Shown here: one piece after another, positions 36,542 through 45,600 of the stretch
Position numbering within the stretch: the stretch's first letter is position 1
How the letters are laid out: every line of letters begins with the position of its first letter
NCBI GenBank assembly: GCA_913043145.1
Contig: CAJWLP010000004.1
Coordinates: 1-64,000 of the forward strand
Direction: 5' to 3'
Length of the DNA: 64,000 nucleotides
Source of the DNA: an uncultured Bacteroidota bacterium
GTDB lineage: Bacteria > Bacteroidota > Bacteroidia > NS11-12g > UBA9320
Program-made: the position numbers and the translations under genes
Notes under the pieces: model-generated
The model's database searches: none
The model's input: only the letters and a program-made list of their open reading frames with translations
What the model was told of the DNA's origin: nothing

Positions 36542-39429
36542 TACCGATTAATAATGATCGTTTGGTGAAAGACTTGATTTGGATATGTGAGTATGAGCTT
36601 ATATGTGCCTGGAATTAACTCCGAAACATCTAATATGTTTTTGGAACCATCAATTGAAGTTTTTATAACTTCTTGTCCAAAAATATTTGACAATATAAGA
36701 TTACCCTGATCTTTTATGTTTTCTGAAATAATGACAATAATGTTATTTGCAGGAACTGGAAATATTGAAATTTGATTCTGTTCAATCGTTTGACTACCTG
36801 CAGAACTAGTAATCCTCATTTCTGCATACCCAGAACAGCCATTCGAATCAATCACTGTAACACTATATTTATTTTTAGCAACAACCTCAATACTCTCAGT
36901 AGTTTCGCCTGTACTCCATAGATAAGAATTATAACCTGAACCAGGTGTTAATGTTAATGGATCACTAGTTCTTAAAGCTGTATCATTTCCTAGAGAAATA
37001 ATTGGACTTTCATATTTACTTATTGATATACTATCTATATATGAACAATCATCCTCATTTGTAACTTCCAAATAATAAAGACCGGGCCCTTTTATATTCA
37101 TCATTTCAGCTGAACTACCATTGTACCATAAATAATCTTTCATATTAACTGGTCCTATTAGTTGATAATCCACAACATCGCAAAAACCAGTATCTGCACC
37201 AAAACTAAATTTAGGTGTCTCAAAATATTGGATTTTAACTGTATCAAACGCAGGGCATCCAAAGCTATTATATGCCTCCACATATACCATTGTATCCATA
37301 CTAGTTGAAAATGTATTTTTAGATGAACTTATACCGTTCCATTTGTAACCCGTAAAAAATGATGGACCAAAAAACTCTATCATTAACCCTTCACAAAAAG
37401 CAGTATCTTGTCCTATATCAATTTTAGAAGACGGATTAGTGAGGATTTGAATGCTATCTGAATAAACACAACCAAAACTATCAACAACGGTTAAAGTATG
37501 AATCTTAGACTGGTTGGTAGCATAAGTTTGATTAGCAGATGTGATATTATTCCAAGTATAGGACTGCATATTTGATGGTCCAGTAAATGTGACATTTAGG
37601 TTCTCACAAATTGTTGTATCATTTCCTAATGTAAATACTGGTAGCGATTTTTGCTCAACATAAAGGGTATCATAATACTTACAAATATTATTGTCAATCA
37701 TTAACAAATTAAGCGTATCTGCGTTAGAAAGGGTGACAGAATTGGTATTAATCTTTACTCCGTTTTGATTCTCCCATTCATATAACAGCATGTCTTTCAT
37801 TCCATTTACAGTTACAGATGATCCATCACAAAAGAACGTATCAGATAAAAATTTCTGTGACCTTCGTGGGTTTACTTTTACAGAAATTATTGCTGAATCC
37901 GACTTGCACAAACCGTCAGCAGAAGATACAACAAGCTTATATTCAGTGTCACCTATTGGAGAAACTCTTGGATTGGCTATACTGCTCGAAAACGATGAGC
38001 CTGTTGTTGATGTCCAGGAATATTTATAACCACTAATTGATGACCTACCGATATTAACTGAACTGCCTGAACAAATACTCAGTGTATCCCCTATAACTCT
38101 TGCTTCTAGACTACAACAAATAACCGAATCGCTTGAATTGAATTTATTTTTAGTAAATGAAACACTTGCATTCGTATTCAATGATGTAATCTGTGAAAAA
38201 CTATTCTTGCTTAGACTCATGCTACCCATTAGTCGAACAAATTCAACATCTGTAGCACATTGAATGTTAAAGGATTTAGGGATTTTAGTAATATATAAAT
38301 CCTCCGAGGAGGTATTCCCTAGTGAAGTCCCCGATGTAAATAATGAAAAACCTTGGGCAGATGACCCCATTATAGAAACTCCTGACTGACCATCAAGATC
38401 CATCCCACCAAGCTTTTGACCTGGAGAAATATTACCTAAAGAAGTTAGATTACATACAATAGCATCGCTAGAAAATGGAGTGGTTGCTGAAATTGCTATA
38501 ACAATAGAATTATTTTCTCCGAGTTTTAAATCTCTTAACTGATCAATCAGATTTGTACCCAATAGCTCATTACTAATTACATCAAAATTTGTATCTAACT
38601 TACATATTAAGATTTCTTCATCATTTCCACCATTAAGTTTAATATCGCCTGCAACATAAAATTTATTATCTTGAGATCTGATTATTTTAGTTGCAAACTC
38701 TGAATCACTAGTTCCAATATTTTTGGATAGTAAGACACCTCCGGCAGAAGAAATTGCTAAAAGCTGAAAATCACTATCTCCCTTTGAACCTATGTTTACA
38801 GAGTCGTTTTCTGTATTGCCAGCAATAATGATTCTTCCACGATTATCTTCTAACAATGAATATCCTCTATCATTCCCTTTACCCCCAAACGAACGTGTCC
38901 ATGATACATTTCCATTGCTTGTCAGTTTGCATATGAGTATGTTATCGTCCAAAGAATCAGTTTTTACATAACCACAGGCATAATAATCCCCAGATATCGA
39001 TTGAATTACATCAAAAAGCTGTTCAGAACTATCTGTTTTAAACGTCCTCGACCATTGAAGTGTGCCACTTGAACTTATCTTAGACACAAAACCATCTTCA
39101 TTATTTAAACTCCCTTCAGTATATCCACAAATAATAATCCCGCCATCACTTGTTGGGCTCATACTTGTTGCACTGTCTTGATATGGTTTACCATAAGTAT
39201 ATGACCAAATCACACCACCTAAACCATCCGTTTTAGATACCCCAAAATCCTTACTACCCTGACCTGAACTATTGGTATTATATAGCAAAAAATAATCGCC
39301 CGATGATGATTGAAATGAGGCCTGTGCTTGATCTGACGAATCATTTAGAATCAGTTTCACAAAACTTGTATTCTGTGAATAAGCCTGAATTGAAAAAATA
39401 AGTCCTATTAATGATAAAAATATTTTCAT
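36541..39429 (-). CDS. Large T9SS cargo with propeller and Ig-like repeats
   Basis: A 962-residue secreted protein with a signal peptide ending Q-A-Y-S-Q near residue 19. Residues about 25-390 form a beta-propeller-like region with repeats of the type G-x-x-x-x-x-G-Y ... D-x-x-x-x-K-x-x-x-x-G-x-x-x-W-x-R-x-F-G-G. Residues about 440-880 contain six Ig-like repeats of 65-85 residues, each opening near a D-T-xx-C motif and carrying a W six to nine residues after a Gly-Pro or similar turn (for example G-N-D-T-T-I-C-E and G-Q-D-T-A-F-C-E). The sixth repeat lacks the first Cys. The C-terminal 75 residues are a T9SS type A sorting domain (F-P-V-P-A-N-N, G-T-Y-K-L-I-L). It is the first gene of the gldAFG run and overlaps gldA. 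Function is probably adhesive or surface-structural. Confidence 0.82.
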   Translation of the reverse strand: MKIFLSLIGLIFSIQAYSQNTSFVKLILNDSSDQAQASFQSSSGDYFLLYNTNSSGQGSKDFGVSKTDGLGGVIWSYTYGKPYQDSATSMSPTSDGGIIICGYTEGSLNNEDGFVSKISSSGTLQWSRTFKTDSSEQLFDVIQSISGDYYACGYVKTDSLDDNILICKLTSNGNVSWTRSFGGKGNDRGYSLLEDNRGRIIIAGNTENDSVNIGSKGDSDFQLLAISSAGGVLLSKNIGTSDSEFATKIIRSQDNKFYVAGDIKLNGGNDEEILICKLDTNFDVISNELLGTNLIDQLRDLKLGENNSIVIAISATTPFSSDAIVCNLTSLGNISPGQKLGGMDLDGQSGVSIMGSSAQGFSLFTSGTSLGNTSSEDLYITKIPKSFNIQCATDVEFVRLMGSMSLSKNSFSQITSLNTNASVSFTKNKFNSSDSVICCSLEARVIGDTLSICSGSSVNIGRSSISGYKYSWTSTTGSSFSSSIANPRVSPIGDTEYKLVVSSADGLCKSDSAIISVKVNPRRSQKFLSDTFFCDGSSVTVNGMKDMLLYEWENQNGVKINTNSVTLSNADTLNLLMIDNNICKYYDTLYVEQKSLPVFTLGNDTTICENLNVTFTGPSNMQSYTWNNITSANQTYATNQSKIHTLTVVDSFGCVYSDSIQILTNPSSKIDIGQDTAFCEGLMIEFFGPSFFTGYKWNGISSSKNTFSTSMDTMVYVEAYNSFGCPAFDTVKIQYFETPKFSFGADTGFCDVVDYQLIGPVNMKDYLWYNGSSAEMMNIKGPGLYYLEVTNEDDCSYIDSISISKYESPIISLGNDTALRTSDPLTLTPGSGYNSYLWSTGETTESIEVVAKNKYSVTVIDSNGCSGYAEMRITSSAGSQTIEQNQISIFPVPANNIIVIISENIKDQGNLILSNIFGQEVIKTSIDGSKNILDVSELIPGTYKLILTYPNQVFHQTIIINR

Positions 39430-39471
39430 ACGAAATAGCAATGTTCTTTAGCTTTCGCAATGTAGAAATTT

Positions 39472-40041
39472 TCATTTATTTAAATGCCATCTTTTAGCAA
39501 CTTTTAGGGAATAGTTTACAAATGATGAAAGCCCTTTATTAAAATGCTCGTTGTCCAACAAAAATCCATCACTATCAATACACTTGGTCACCTCTTGTAC
39601 CTCAAAAGAATATGATGAAGTCATACTCTCAAGATTAAAAAATCCAATTATTTTATTGAATACTGTGACAAGTTGAACTGCTGGCATTCTTCCACCTCTT
39701 CCTGCACTAACTCCAACTGTGGCAATTACTTTGTGGTTGAAAATATGAATATAATCCTCTTGAGCTAATTGATGAATAGTATTAATAATCTCAGCTGTTG
39801 GAAACCAGTTATATTCAGGTGTAACTACACATAATAAATCTGATTTTTTAATTGAATCAATCAACTTTGTTTGAAATGCTGATTGATTATCTTTTGCAAT
39901 ACTTGCTTGATTAAAGTTTGGCAAATCATATTCTTGAAAGTCAACAATTACCGAATCACTAAACTGATTCGAAAGTGCTTTAGATACACGAAGTGTATTG
40001 TTGTTTTTTCTAGCTGAACCTGATAAAACACAAACCCTCAT
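39472..40041 (-). CDS. NADPH-dependent FMN reductase family protein
   Basis: A 189-residue flavodoxin-fold protein. The N-terminus has V-L-S-G-S-A-R-K-N-N-N-T (FMN phosphate loop), then C-V-V-T-P-E-Y-N-W, and V-G-V-S-A-G-R-G-G-R-M-P-A. These are the marks of NADPH:FMN or quinone reductases. It is the last gene of the tyrS operon, overlapping the unknown membrane protein gene by 4 nt. Another flavin-linked enzyme is two genes upstream, so the two may exchange flavin or electrons, although this is inference. Confidence 0.82.
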   Translation of the reverse strand: MRVCVLSGSARKNNNTLRVSKALSNQFSDSVIVDFQEYDLPNFNQASIAKDNQSAFQTKLIDSIKKSDLLCVVTPEYNWFPTAEIINTIHQLAQEDYIHIFNHKVIATVGVSAGRGGRMPAVQLVTVFNKIIGFFNLESMTSSYSFEVQEVTKCIDSDGFLLDNEHFNKGLSSFVNYSLKVAKRWHLNK

Positions 40042-40571
40042 AACTTTTTCTTAACCACAGTTGCTATACTTTTGACCGTTTTATAGTTTCTTGCAAAATC
40101 AATAAACCACCATTTAAAACTAGGGGTACTTTTTATAGTAAACACATTCTCTTTTTTTGAAACTTCAATCTTATCTGCCTTCAAAAAATACACCTTTTTT
40201 AAAGCTGATATTTGACTATCAAGTAGTTTCACCTCTTTATACTTGGAATTGTTTATTAACCAATCTTCTAATTGCTCTAATGTAAAATCACTTTTAACTT
40301 GAACCTCTTGATGAGATTTTAAGTAATTCTGATCTGGGACTCCCTCTGCTTCTTCAAAACTTAACGTATGATAAAGAGATATCAAAAAACCAAATGCAAA
40401 CGACGTAAAAAAAGCAACATTTAAATTACTCTGAATAAACGTAAAACCATATTTCCAACCTTCTTCTTTCATGAATATAATAGCAATGGATGTAGGCAAT
40501 ATCAACACCCATATCCTTAGTAAGTATGAAAAAGAAATTATTATCTTAAAGAATAACTTTTGAATATTCAT
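40038..40571 (-). CDS. Unknown membrane protein with soluble C-terminal domain
   Basis: A 177-residue protein with two membrane helices (about 11-32 and 51-69) and a soluble C-terminal part of about 100 residues rich in Lys and Glu, ending in a basic tail (V-V-K-K-K-L). No known domain is recognised. It is squeezed between two flavoprotein genes with 4-nt overlaps at both ends, so it is surely expressed with them and may be a membrane partner of one. Confidence 0.65.
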   Translation of the reverse strand: MNIQKLFFKIIISFSYLLRIWVLILPTSIAIIFMKEEGWKYGFTFIQSNLNVAFFTSFAFGFLISLYHTLSFEEAEGVPDQNYLKSHQEVQVKSDFTLEQLEDWLINNSKYKEVKLLDSQISALKKVYFLKADKIEVSKKENVFTIKSTPSFKWWFIDFARNYKTVKSIATVVKKKL

Positions 40572-41419
40572 TGATTTAACTGATTAAGTATGGCATAAGC
40601 TAAAGTCACATTATTAGAATTCAATAAGTTTTTAGCATTTTCAAGGGTGCGACCTCCTGAATAGTTGGAGAGTAGTTCCCTTTGCTCATTTGTACTAGGT
40701 ATCCTTTGCATACTGCCAATTTTTCCAAGATCATTACCAGTCAAATCTTTACTCAAGCGAATATTATCCGGTAAAGCATCAACCCCAATTCCAACAGTTG
40801 CTATTGGTTTGTCAACTTCAAACATTGAGTTTTTATCTGATCTACAATACCAGTTACCCCCCATTCTACTGACTAAATCTATCTTTTGTTGATCAACCAA
40901 GCCATCTTGGTCAAGAACAAACTCATTTATGTGTATCTTACTGACTTCGCAAAAAATCAAATTCCCCGCACCTCCGTTGGACCCCAGTTCTCTTATATCT
41001 TTTACCTTGCACTCAAATTGAACAGGCGATTCTAAGACTCTAAATGGTAAAATTGTTTCAGATTCAACCGGTGTAAAACCTGTCTTAACAAATTCATCTG
41101 TATCCTTATCAAATGGTGAACTTGCCAAACTCATTTGCTGAACCATTGCATATGTAACCACGTTAATCACAACCTCAGGAACTTCTTTTACATTGAAATA
41201 AGTGTCTTTATTCGTATTCGTTCTTCCACTTCGTGCTGGGGAAAATATGAGTATGGGCGGATTAGCACTAAATACATTAAAAAAACTAAATGGTGCTAAA
41301 TTTCTATTGCCCTTTTTGTCAATTGTACTTGCAAAAGCAATTGGACGAGGGCCAATACTTCCTAAAAGGTATCGATGAAGTTTAGAGACAGATATTTCTT
41401 TAGGGTCAATTGATATCAT
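40568..41419 (-). CDS. Flavin reductase domain protein
   Basis: A 283-residue cytoplasmic protein with an FMN-binding split-barrel domain over about residues 12-205: L-G-S-I-G-P-R-P-I-A-F-A-S-T, N-L-A-P-F-S-F-F-N, P-P-I-L-I-F-S-P and V-I-N-V-V. Such domains reduce or bind FMN, and the family name is flavin reductase-like. The remaining 80 residues are an extension of unknown role. It begins 3 nt after tyrS and overlaps the next gene by 4 nt. Confidence 0.85.
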   Translation of the reverse strand: MISIDPKEISVSKLHRYLLGSIGPRPIAFASTIDKKGNRNLAPFSFFNVFSANPPILIFSPARSGRTNTNKDTYFNVKEVPEVVINVVTYAMVQQMSLASSPFDKDTDEFVKTGFTPVESETILPFRVLESPVQFECKVKDIRELGSNGGAGNLIFCEVSKIHINEFVLDQDGLVDQQKIDLVSRMGGNWYCRSDKNSMFEVDKPIATVGIGVDALPDNIRLSKDLTGNDLGKIGSMQRIPSTNEQRELLSNYSGGRTLENAKNLLNSNNVTLAYAILNQLNQ

Positions 41420-41422
41420 AAG

Positions 41423-42703
41423 CTAACTCTTTATGAGTATAAATTTATTCTTTTTACCTCGCTGTAATAGAACGTATTTTGAATTTATTAAATCTGCTTC
41501 TGAAAAGATAAAATCCTCCGTAACTTTTTCACCATTCACTGACACAGAATTTTCTTTTAATGCACGTTTTGCCTCACTTTTACTTGGGAGAAACCCTGAA
41601 TCTGCACACAAATCCACAATATTAACTCCGTGAACATAAGACACTTGGTATTTTTTAACACCGTTAAATATAGAAAAAAAGTCATTTTCACTTAAATTCC
41701 GTAAACTGTCAGATGTAGCTTTCCCAAACAGAATATCTGTTGCTGTTAATGCTGTTTCATATCCAGTATCTCCGTGCACCCATTTAGTAATATATGCTGC
41801 TAAGTCTTTCTGAAGAGCCCGCAAGTGCGGAGCATTTTTATGTTCTTTAATAAGATCTTCGATATAACCCTTTGTGTGTAGAGTAAATATTTTTATGTAA
41901 CGCTCAGCATCTTCATCCGAAGTGTTCATCCAGAATTGATAAAATTGGTATGTACTAGTTTTTTTTGCATCAAGCCAAACATTTCCTCCCTCACTTTTGC
42001 CAAACTTACTCCCGTCAGATTTTGTAATCAACGGTGCCGTCAAAGAAAACCCTTTGCCATTTCCTTTTCTTCGTATGAGTTCAGTTCCTGTCACAATATT
42101 CCCCCACTGATCGCTTCCTCCCATTTGAAGTTTTACGTTTTTTTCACTCCAAAGATGGTAAAAATCAAATCCTTGAACCAACTGGTAACTAAACTCTGTA
42201 AAGCTCATGCCATCTTCTAAGCGGTTTTTAACTGAATCCTTAGCCATCATATAGTTGACCGAAATATGCTTGCCGACATCTCTAATAAAATCTAAAAACG
42301 AAATACTCGTAAACCAATCAAAGTTATTTACTACTTCGGCACTATTTTCTCCACAATCAAAGTCTAAAAATTGTTCTAATTGCTTTTTCTGACTGTTGAG
42401 GTTGTAGTTAATTGAATCTATATCTAGAAGTTGACGCTCCGACTTTTTGCCTGACGGGTCACCAACCATTCCTGTTGCACCACCAACAAGAGCTATTGGC
42501 TTATGCCCAGCTTTTTGAAGGTGAACTAATAGTATAATAGGTACTAAATTACCAATATGTAAAGAATCCGCTGTTGGGTCAAAACCAACATATCCGCTAG
42601 TCATTTCCTCCAAAAGGAGATCTTCTGTACCTGGTACCGCCTGATGAAATAGGCCACGCCATTTTAATTCCTGAACTAAATTATAATTTGGTGAAAAGTC
42701 CAT
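41423..42703 (-). CDS. tyrS: Tyrosyl-tRNA synthetase
   Basis: A 426-residue class I aminoacyl-tRNA synthetase charging tRNA-Tyr. It has Y-V-G-F-D-P-T-A-D-S-L-H-I-G-N (HIGH-equivalent), L-V-G-G-A-T-G-M-V-G-D-P-S-G-K, a Q-x-G-G-S-D-Q-W-G-N binding segment, and K-F-G-K-S (KMSKS-equivalent). The C-terminal S4 RNA-binding domain includes S-K-S-E-A-K-R-A. It is complete and leads a four-gene operon with two flavoproteins. A promoter box lies 17 nt upstream. It is divergent from polA. Confidence 0.96.
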   Translation of the reverse strand: MDFSPNYNLVQELKWRGLFHQAVPGTEDLLLEEMTSGYVGFDPTADSLHIGNLVPIILLVHLQKAGHKPIALVGGATGMVGDPSGKKSERQLLDIDSINYNLNSQKKQLEQFLDFDCGENSAEVVNNFDWFTSISFLDFIRDVGKHISVNYMMAKDSVKNRLEDGMSFTEFSYQLVQGFDFYHLWSEKNVKLQMGGSDQWGNIVTGTELIRRKGNGKGFSLTAPLITKSDGSKFGKSEGGNVWLDAKKTSTYQFYQFWMNTSDEDAERYIKIFTLHTKGYIEDLIKEHKNAPHLRALQKDLAAYITKWVHGDTGYETALTATDILFGKATSDSLRNLSENDFFSIFNGVKKYQVSYVHGVNIVDLCADSGFLPSKSEAKRALKENSVSVNGEKVTEDFIFSEADLINSKYVLLQRGKKNKFILIKS

Positions 42704-42720
42704 TTAAGATGTTTAAACAA

Positions 42721-42728
42721 CAAAGGTA
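42721..42728 (-). promoter_or_regulatory. -7 promoter box before tyrS
   Basis: On the minus strand this reads TACCTTTG, a TAnnTTTG match, ending 17 nt before the tyrS ATG. Confidence 0.6.
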
Positions 42729-42775
42729 AAAATTTGATTGAGTGTTCAAGCACAATGTATAATTCAAAATTGATT

Positions 42776-42783
42776 TACTTTTG
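42776..42783 (+). promoter_or_regulatory. -7 promoter box before polA
   Basis: TACTTTTG matches TAnnTTTG and ends 13 nt before the polA ATG at 42797. It faces away from the tyrS box across a 47-nt spacer. Confidence 0.6.
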
Positions 42784-42796
42784 AGCAACTTTAATT

Positions 42797-45580
42797 ATGT
42801 CTGCTAAAAAAAAATTATTTCTACTCGATGCATATGCACTAATATTCAGGTCTTATTATGCATTTATCAAGAATCCTAGAATAACATCCTATGGACTTAA
42901 CACCAATGCAATATTTGGATTTACAACTACACTGTTAGAAGTAATAGAAAAACACAAGCCCACACATATTGCAGTATGTTTTGATCATAAATCAGAAAAT
43001 ATTCGGAAAAAAGAATACCCTTTATATAAAGCAAACAGAGACGAAACACCAGAAGATATCAAAAGATCTGAACCATTTATTCGGCAAATTATAGACGCTT
43101 TTAACATTCCTATCATTGAAAAAGAAGGATATGAAGCTGACGATGTAATTGTTACTATGGCTACTAAAGCCGAACAAGAAGGGTTTATAACTTACATGAT
43201 GACACCAGATAAAGATTTTGGACAAGCAGTCACAGAGAATATACTCATTTTTAAACCCGCACGAGGTGGAAACGCTCCAGAAATTATGGGACCCGAGGAA
43301 GTATGTGAAAAATTTGGACTAAATGACACAAAACAGATCATTGATTACCTAGGGATGATGGGTGATGCAGTCGACAATATACCAGGAATTCCTGGTGTAG
43401 GTGCAAAAACAGCATCAAAATTACTATTAGAATATGGGTCGATGGAAAATCTCTATAACAATACAGATAAGATTAAAGGTAAATTGAGAGAAAAGATTGA
43501 AAACAATAAGGATCAAGCATTTCTATCGAAGCATTTAGCAAAAATCATTACAGATGTCCCAGTCACATTTGATGAAACTGATTTGTTAAGGTCGGATCCA
43601 AATAAAGAAGAAATCAATAAACTATTTAAAGAGTTAGAGTTTCGTACATTAACAAAAAGAGTTTTTAGTGACACGATGAGTGAGCCAAAAACTGTTCAAG
43701 GAGATTTATTTTCTAGCTCTAATCAAAATTCAGTTATACTAAAAAGCTCCACACAAAACCCTAAAATAAACACTATTGAAACCACCGACCACGATTATCA
43801 ACTTATTGATAATCAAGTAAAAAGAAATTTATTGATATCCAAATTAGAAAAAGTAGAATCTTTTTGTTTTGACACTGAAACCACTTCCTTAAATGAATTA
43901 GATGCTCAAGTTATTGGAATCTCATTTTCTTATGAAAAAGGGAAAGCTTATTATGTAAATATGCCCGACAACTTTGATGAAACAAAAGTGATTTTGGCTG
44001 AATTTAAAAATGTCTTTGCAAGTGAGAAGATTGAAAAAATAGCCCAGAACTTAAAGTATGACTTAAAGGTTTTGATGAAATACGACATAAGAATAGCTGG
44101 CCCGCAATTTGACACGATGCTTGCCCATTATCTAGTTAATCCTGATGGCCGACATAACATGGATATTTTAGCAGAAAAATACCTTAATTACAAACCTGTT
44201 TCTATCGTGAGTTTAATTGGGAAAAAAGGCAAAAACCAGTTATCATTTGCTGATGTGCCAATTGAAAAGGCTAAAGAATACGCATGTGAGGATGCTGATA
44301 TCACCTTCCAATTAAAACAAAAAATTTATAACGAATTGATGGATAAGGAACTGGCACATTTGATGATTCGCCTTGAAATGCCTTTAGTGCATGTACTTTC
44401 TGATATTGAAATGGAAGGAATAAGAGTGGATAGCAAATTCTTAAGCGACTATTCAATCGAGCTGGAACGTATGTCTATTGAAATTGAAAAATCCATCTAT
44501 GCAATTTCAGGCATGAATTTCAATATAGCTAGCCCAAAGCAACTAGGTGAGGTATTATTTGATCATTTAAAAATAGATGCTAAGGCCAAAAAAACTAAAA
44601 CAGGCCAATATAAAACCGATGAAGCAACGCTAGAAAAACTAGCAAGTGAAAATCAAATTGTAAGCAATATTCTAAAATTTAGAAAAATCAACAAATTACG
44701 TTCAACCTATGTGGATGCATTACCCAAATTAATTCATCAAAAAACTGGAAGAGTACACACACATTTTTCTCAAGCCGTGGCTGCTACCGGTCGGTTAAGT
44801 AGCACAAACCCCAACCTACAAAACATCCCTATAAGAACAGACTTGGGTAAAGAAATAAGGAGAGCTTTCGTACCAAGAGACAAAGACCACACATTACTTG
44901 CCGTTGATTATTCCCAAATAGAATTAAGAATTGTAGCATCTATTGCCGAGGATAAAGGAATGATCGAAGCCTTTAATAATGGCATGGATATACATACAGC
45001 AACTGCCTCAAAAGTTTTTGGGGTAAGCTTAGAAGATGTCACAAAAGAACAACGTTATAAAGCTAAAAGTGTGAACTTTGGTCTCATATATGGCCAAGGT
45101 GCTTTTGGCTTAGCACAAAATTTAAAAATTTCTCGAACAGAGGCTAAAGACTTAATAGATGCCTATTTTGAACAATTTAGTGGTGTGAAAAAATATATGG
45201 ATGACACCATCAATTTCTGTAGAGAAAATGGCTTTGTTAAGACAATAATGGGTAGAAAACGATTCATCCCGGATATAAACTCTAATAATCAAACTGTTGT
45301 TGGGTTTGCAGAAAGAAACGCAATAAATGCTCCAATTCAGGGGAGTGCTGCAGATATGATAAAGCTTGCGATGATTAACATTCATAGGCGTTTGTTAACA
45401 TTAGACACAAAAACTAAAATGATACTTCAAGTCCATGACGAATTATTATTTGATGTCCCAAAAGAGGATTTAGATAAAATTAAAGCAATTATTAAACATG
45501 AAATGGAGGTTGCTTTGCCTCTAAATGTTCCTGTTATTGCTGAGGCAGGAAATGGCGACAACTGGTTAGAAGCTCATTAA
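42797..45580 (+). CDS. polA: DNA polymerase I
   Basis: A 927-residue enzyme of repair and Okazaki-fragment processing. The 5'-3' exonuclease domain (about 1-290) has L-L-D-A-Y-A-L-I-F-R-S, Y-E-A-D-D and G-V-G-A-K-T-A. The 3'-5' exonuclease domain (about 345-525) retains F-D-T-E-T-T, so proofreading residues appear intact. The polymerase domain carries D-Y-S-Q-I-E-L-R (motif A), R-Y-K-A-K-S-V-N-F-G-L-I-Y-G (motif B) and Q-V-H-D-E-L-L (motif C). Length is normal. lpxH follows after 20 nt. Confidence 0.97.
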   Translation: MSAKKKLFLLDAYALIFRSYYAFIKNPRITSYGLNTNAIFGFTTTLLEVIEKHKPTHIAVCFDHKSENIRKKEYPLYKANRDETPEDIKRSEPFIRQIIDAFNIPIIEKEGYEADDVIVTMATKAEQEGFITYMMTPDKDFGQAVTENILIFKPARGGNAPEIMGPEEVCEKFGLNDTKQIIDYLGMMGDAVDNIPGIPGVGAKTASKLLLEYGSMENLYNNTDKIKGKLREKIENNKDQAFLSKHLAKIITDVPVTFDETDLLRSDPNKEEINKLFKELEFRTLTKRVFSDTMSEPKTVQGDLFSSSNQNSVILKSSTQNPKINTIETTDHDYQLIDNQVKRNLLISKLEKVESFCFDTETTSLNELDAQVIGISFSYEKGKAYYVNMPDNFDETKVILAEFKNVFASEKIEKIAQNLKYDLKVLMKYDIRIAGPQFDTMLAHYLVNPDGRHNMDILAEKYLNYKPVSIVSLIGKKGKNQLSFADVPIEKAKEYACEDADITFQLKQKIYNELMDKELAHLMIRLEMPLVHVLSDIEMEGIRVDSKFLSDYSIELERMSIEIEKSIYAISGMNFNIASPKQLGEVLFDHLKIDAKAKKTKTGQYKTDEATLEKLASENQIVSNILKFRKINKLRSTYVDALPKLIHQKTGRVHTHFSQAVAATGRLSSTNPNLQNIPIRTDLGKEIRRAFVPRDKDHTLLAVDYSQIELRIVASIAEDKGMIEAFNNGMDIHTATASKVFGVSLEDVTKEQRYKAKSVNFGLIYGQGAFGLAQNLKISRTEAKDLIDAYFEQFSGVKKYMDDTINFCRENGFVKTIMGRKRFIPDINSNNQTVVGFAERNAINAPIQGSAADMIKLAMINIHRRLLTLDTKTKMILQVHDELLFDVPKEDLDKIKAIIKHEMEVALPLNVPVIAEAGNGDNWLEAH

Positions 45581-45584
45581 TAGC

Positions 45585-45592
45585 TATTTTTG
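45585..45592 (+). promoter_or_regulatory. -7 promoter box before lpxH
   Basis: TATTTTTG lies just after the polA stop and ends 8 nt before the ATG at 45601. Confidence 0.55.
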
Positions 45593-45600
45593 CATAGATA

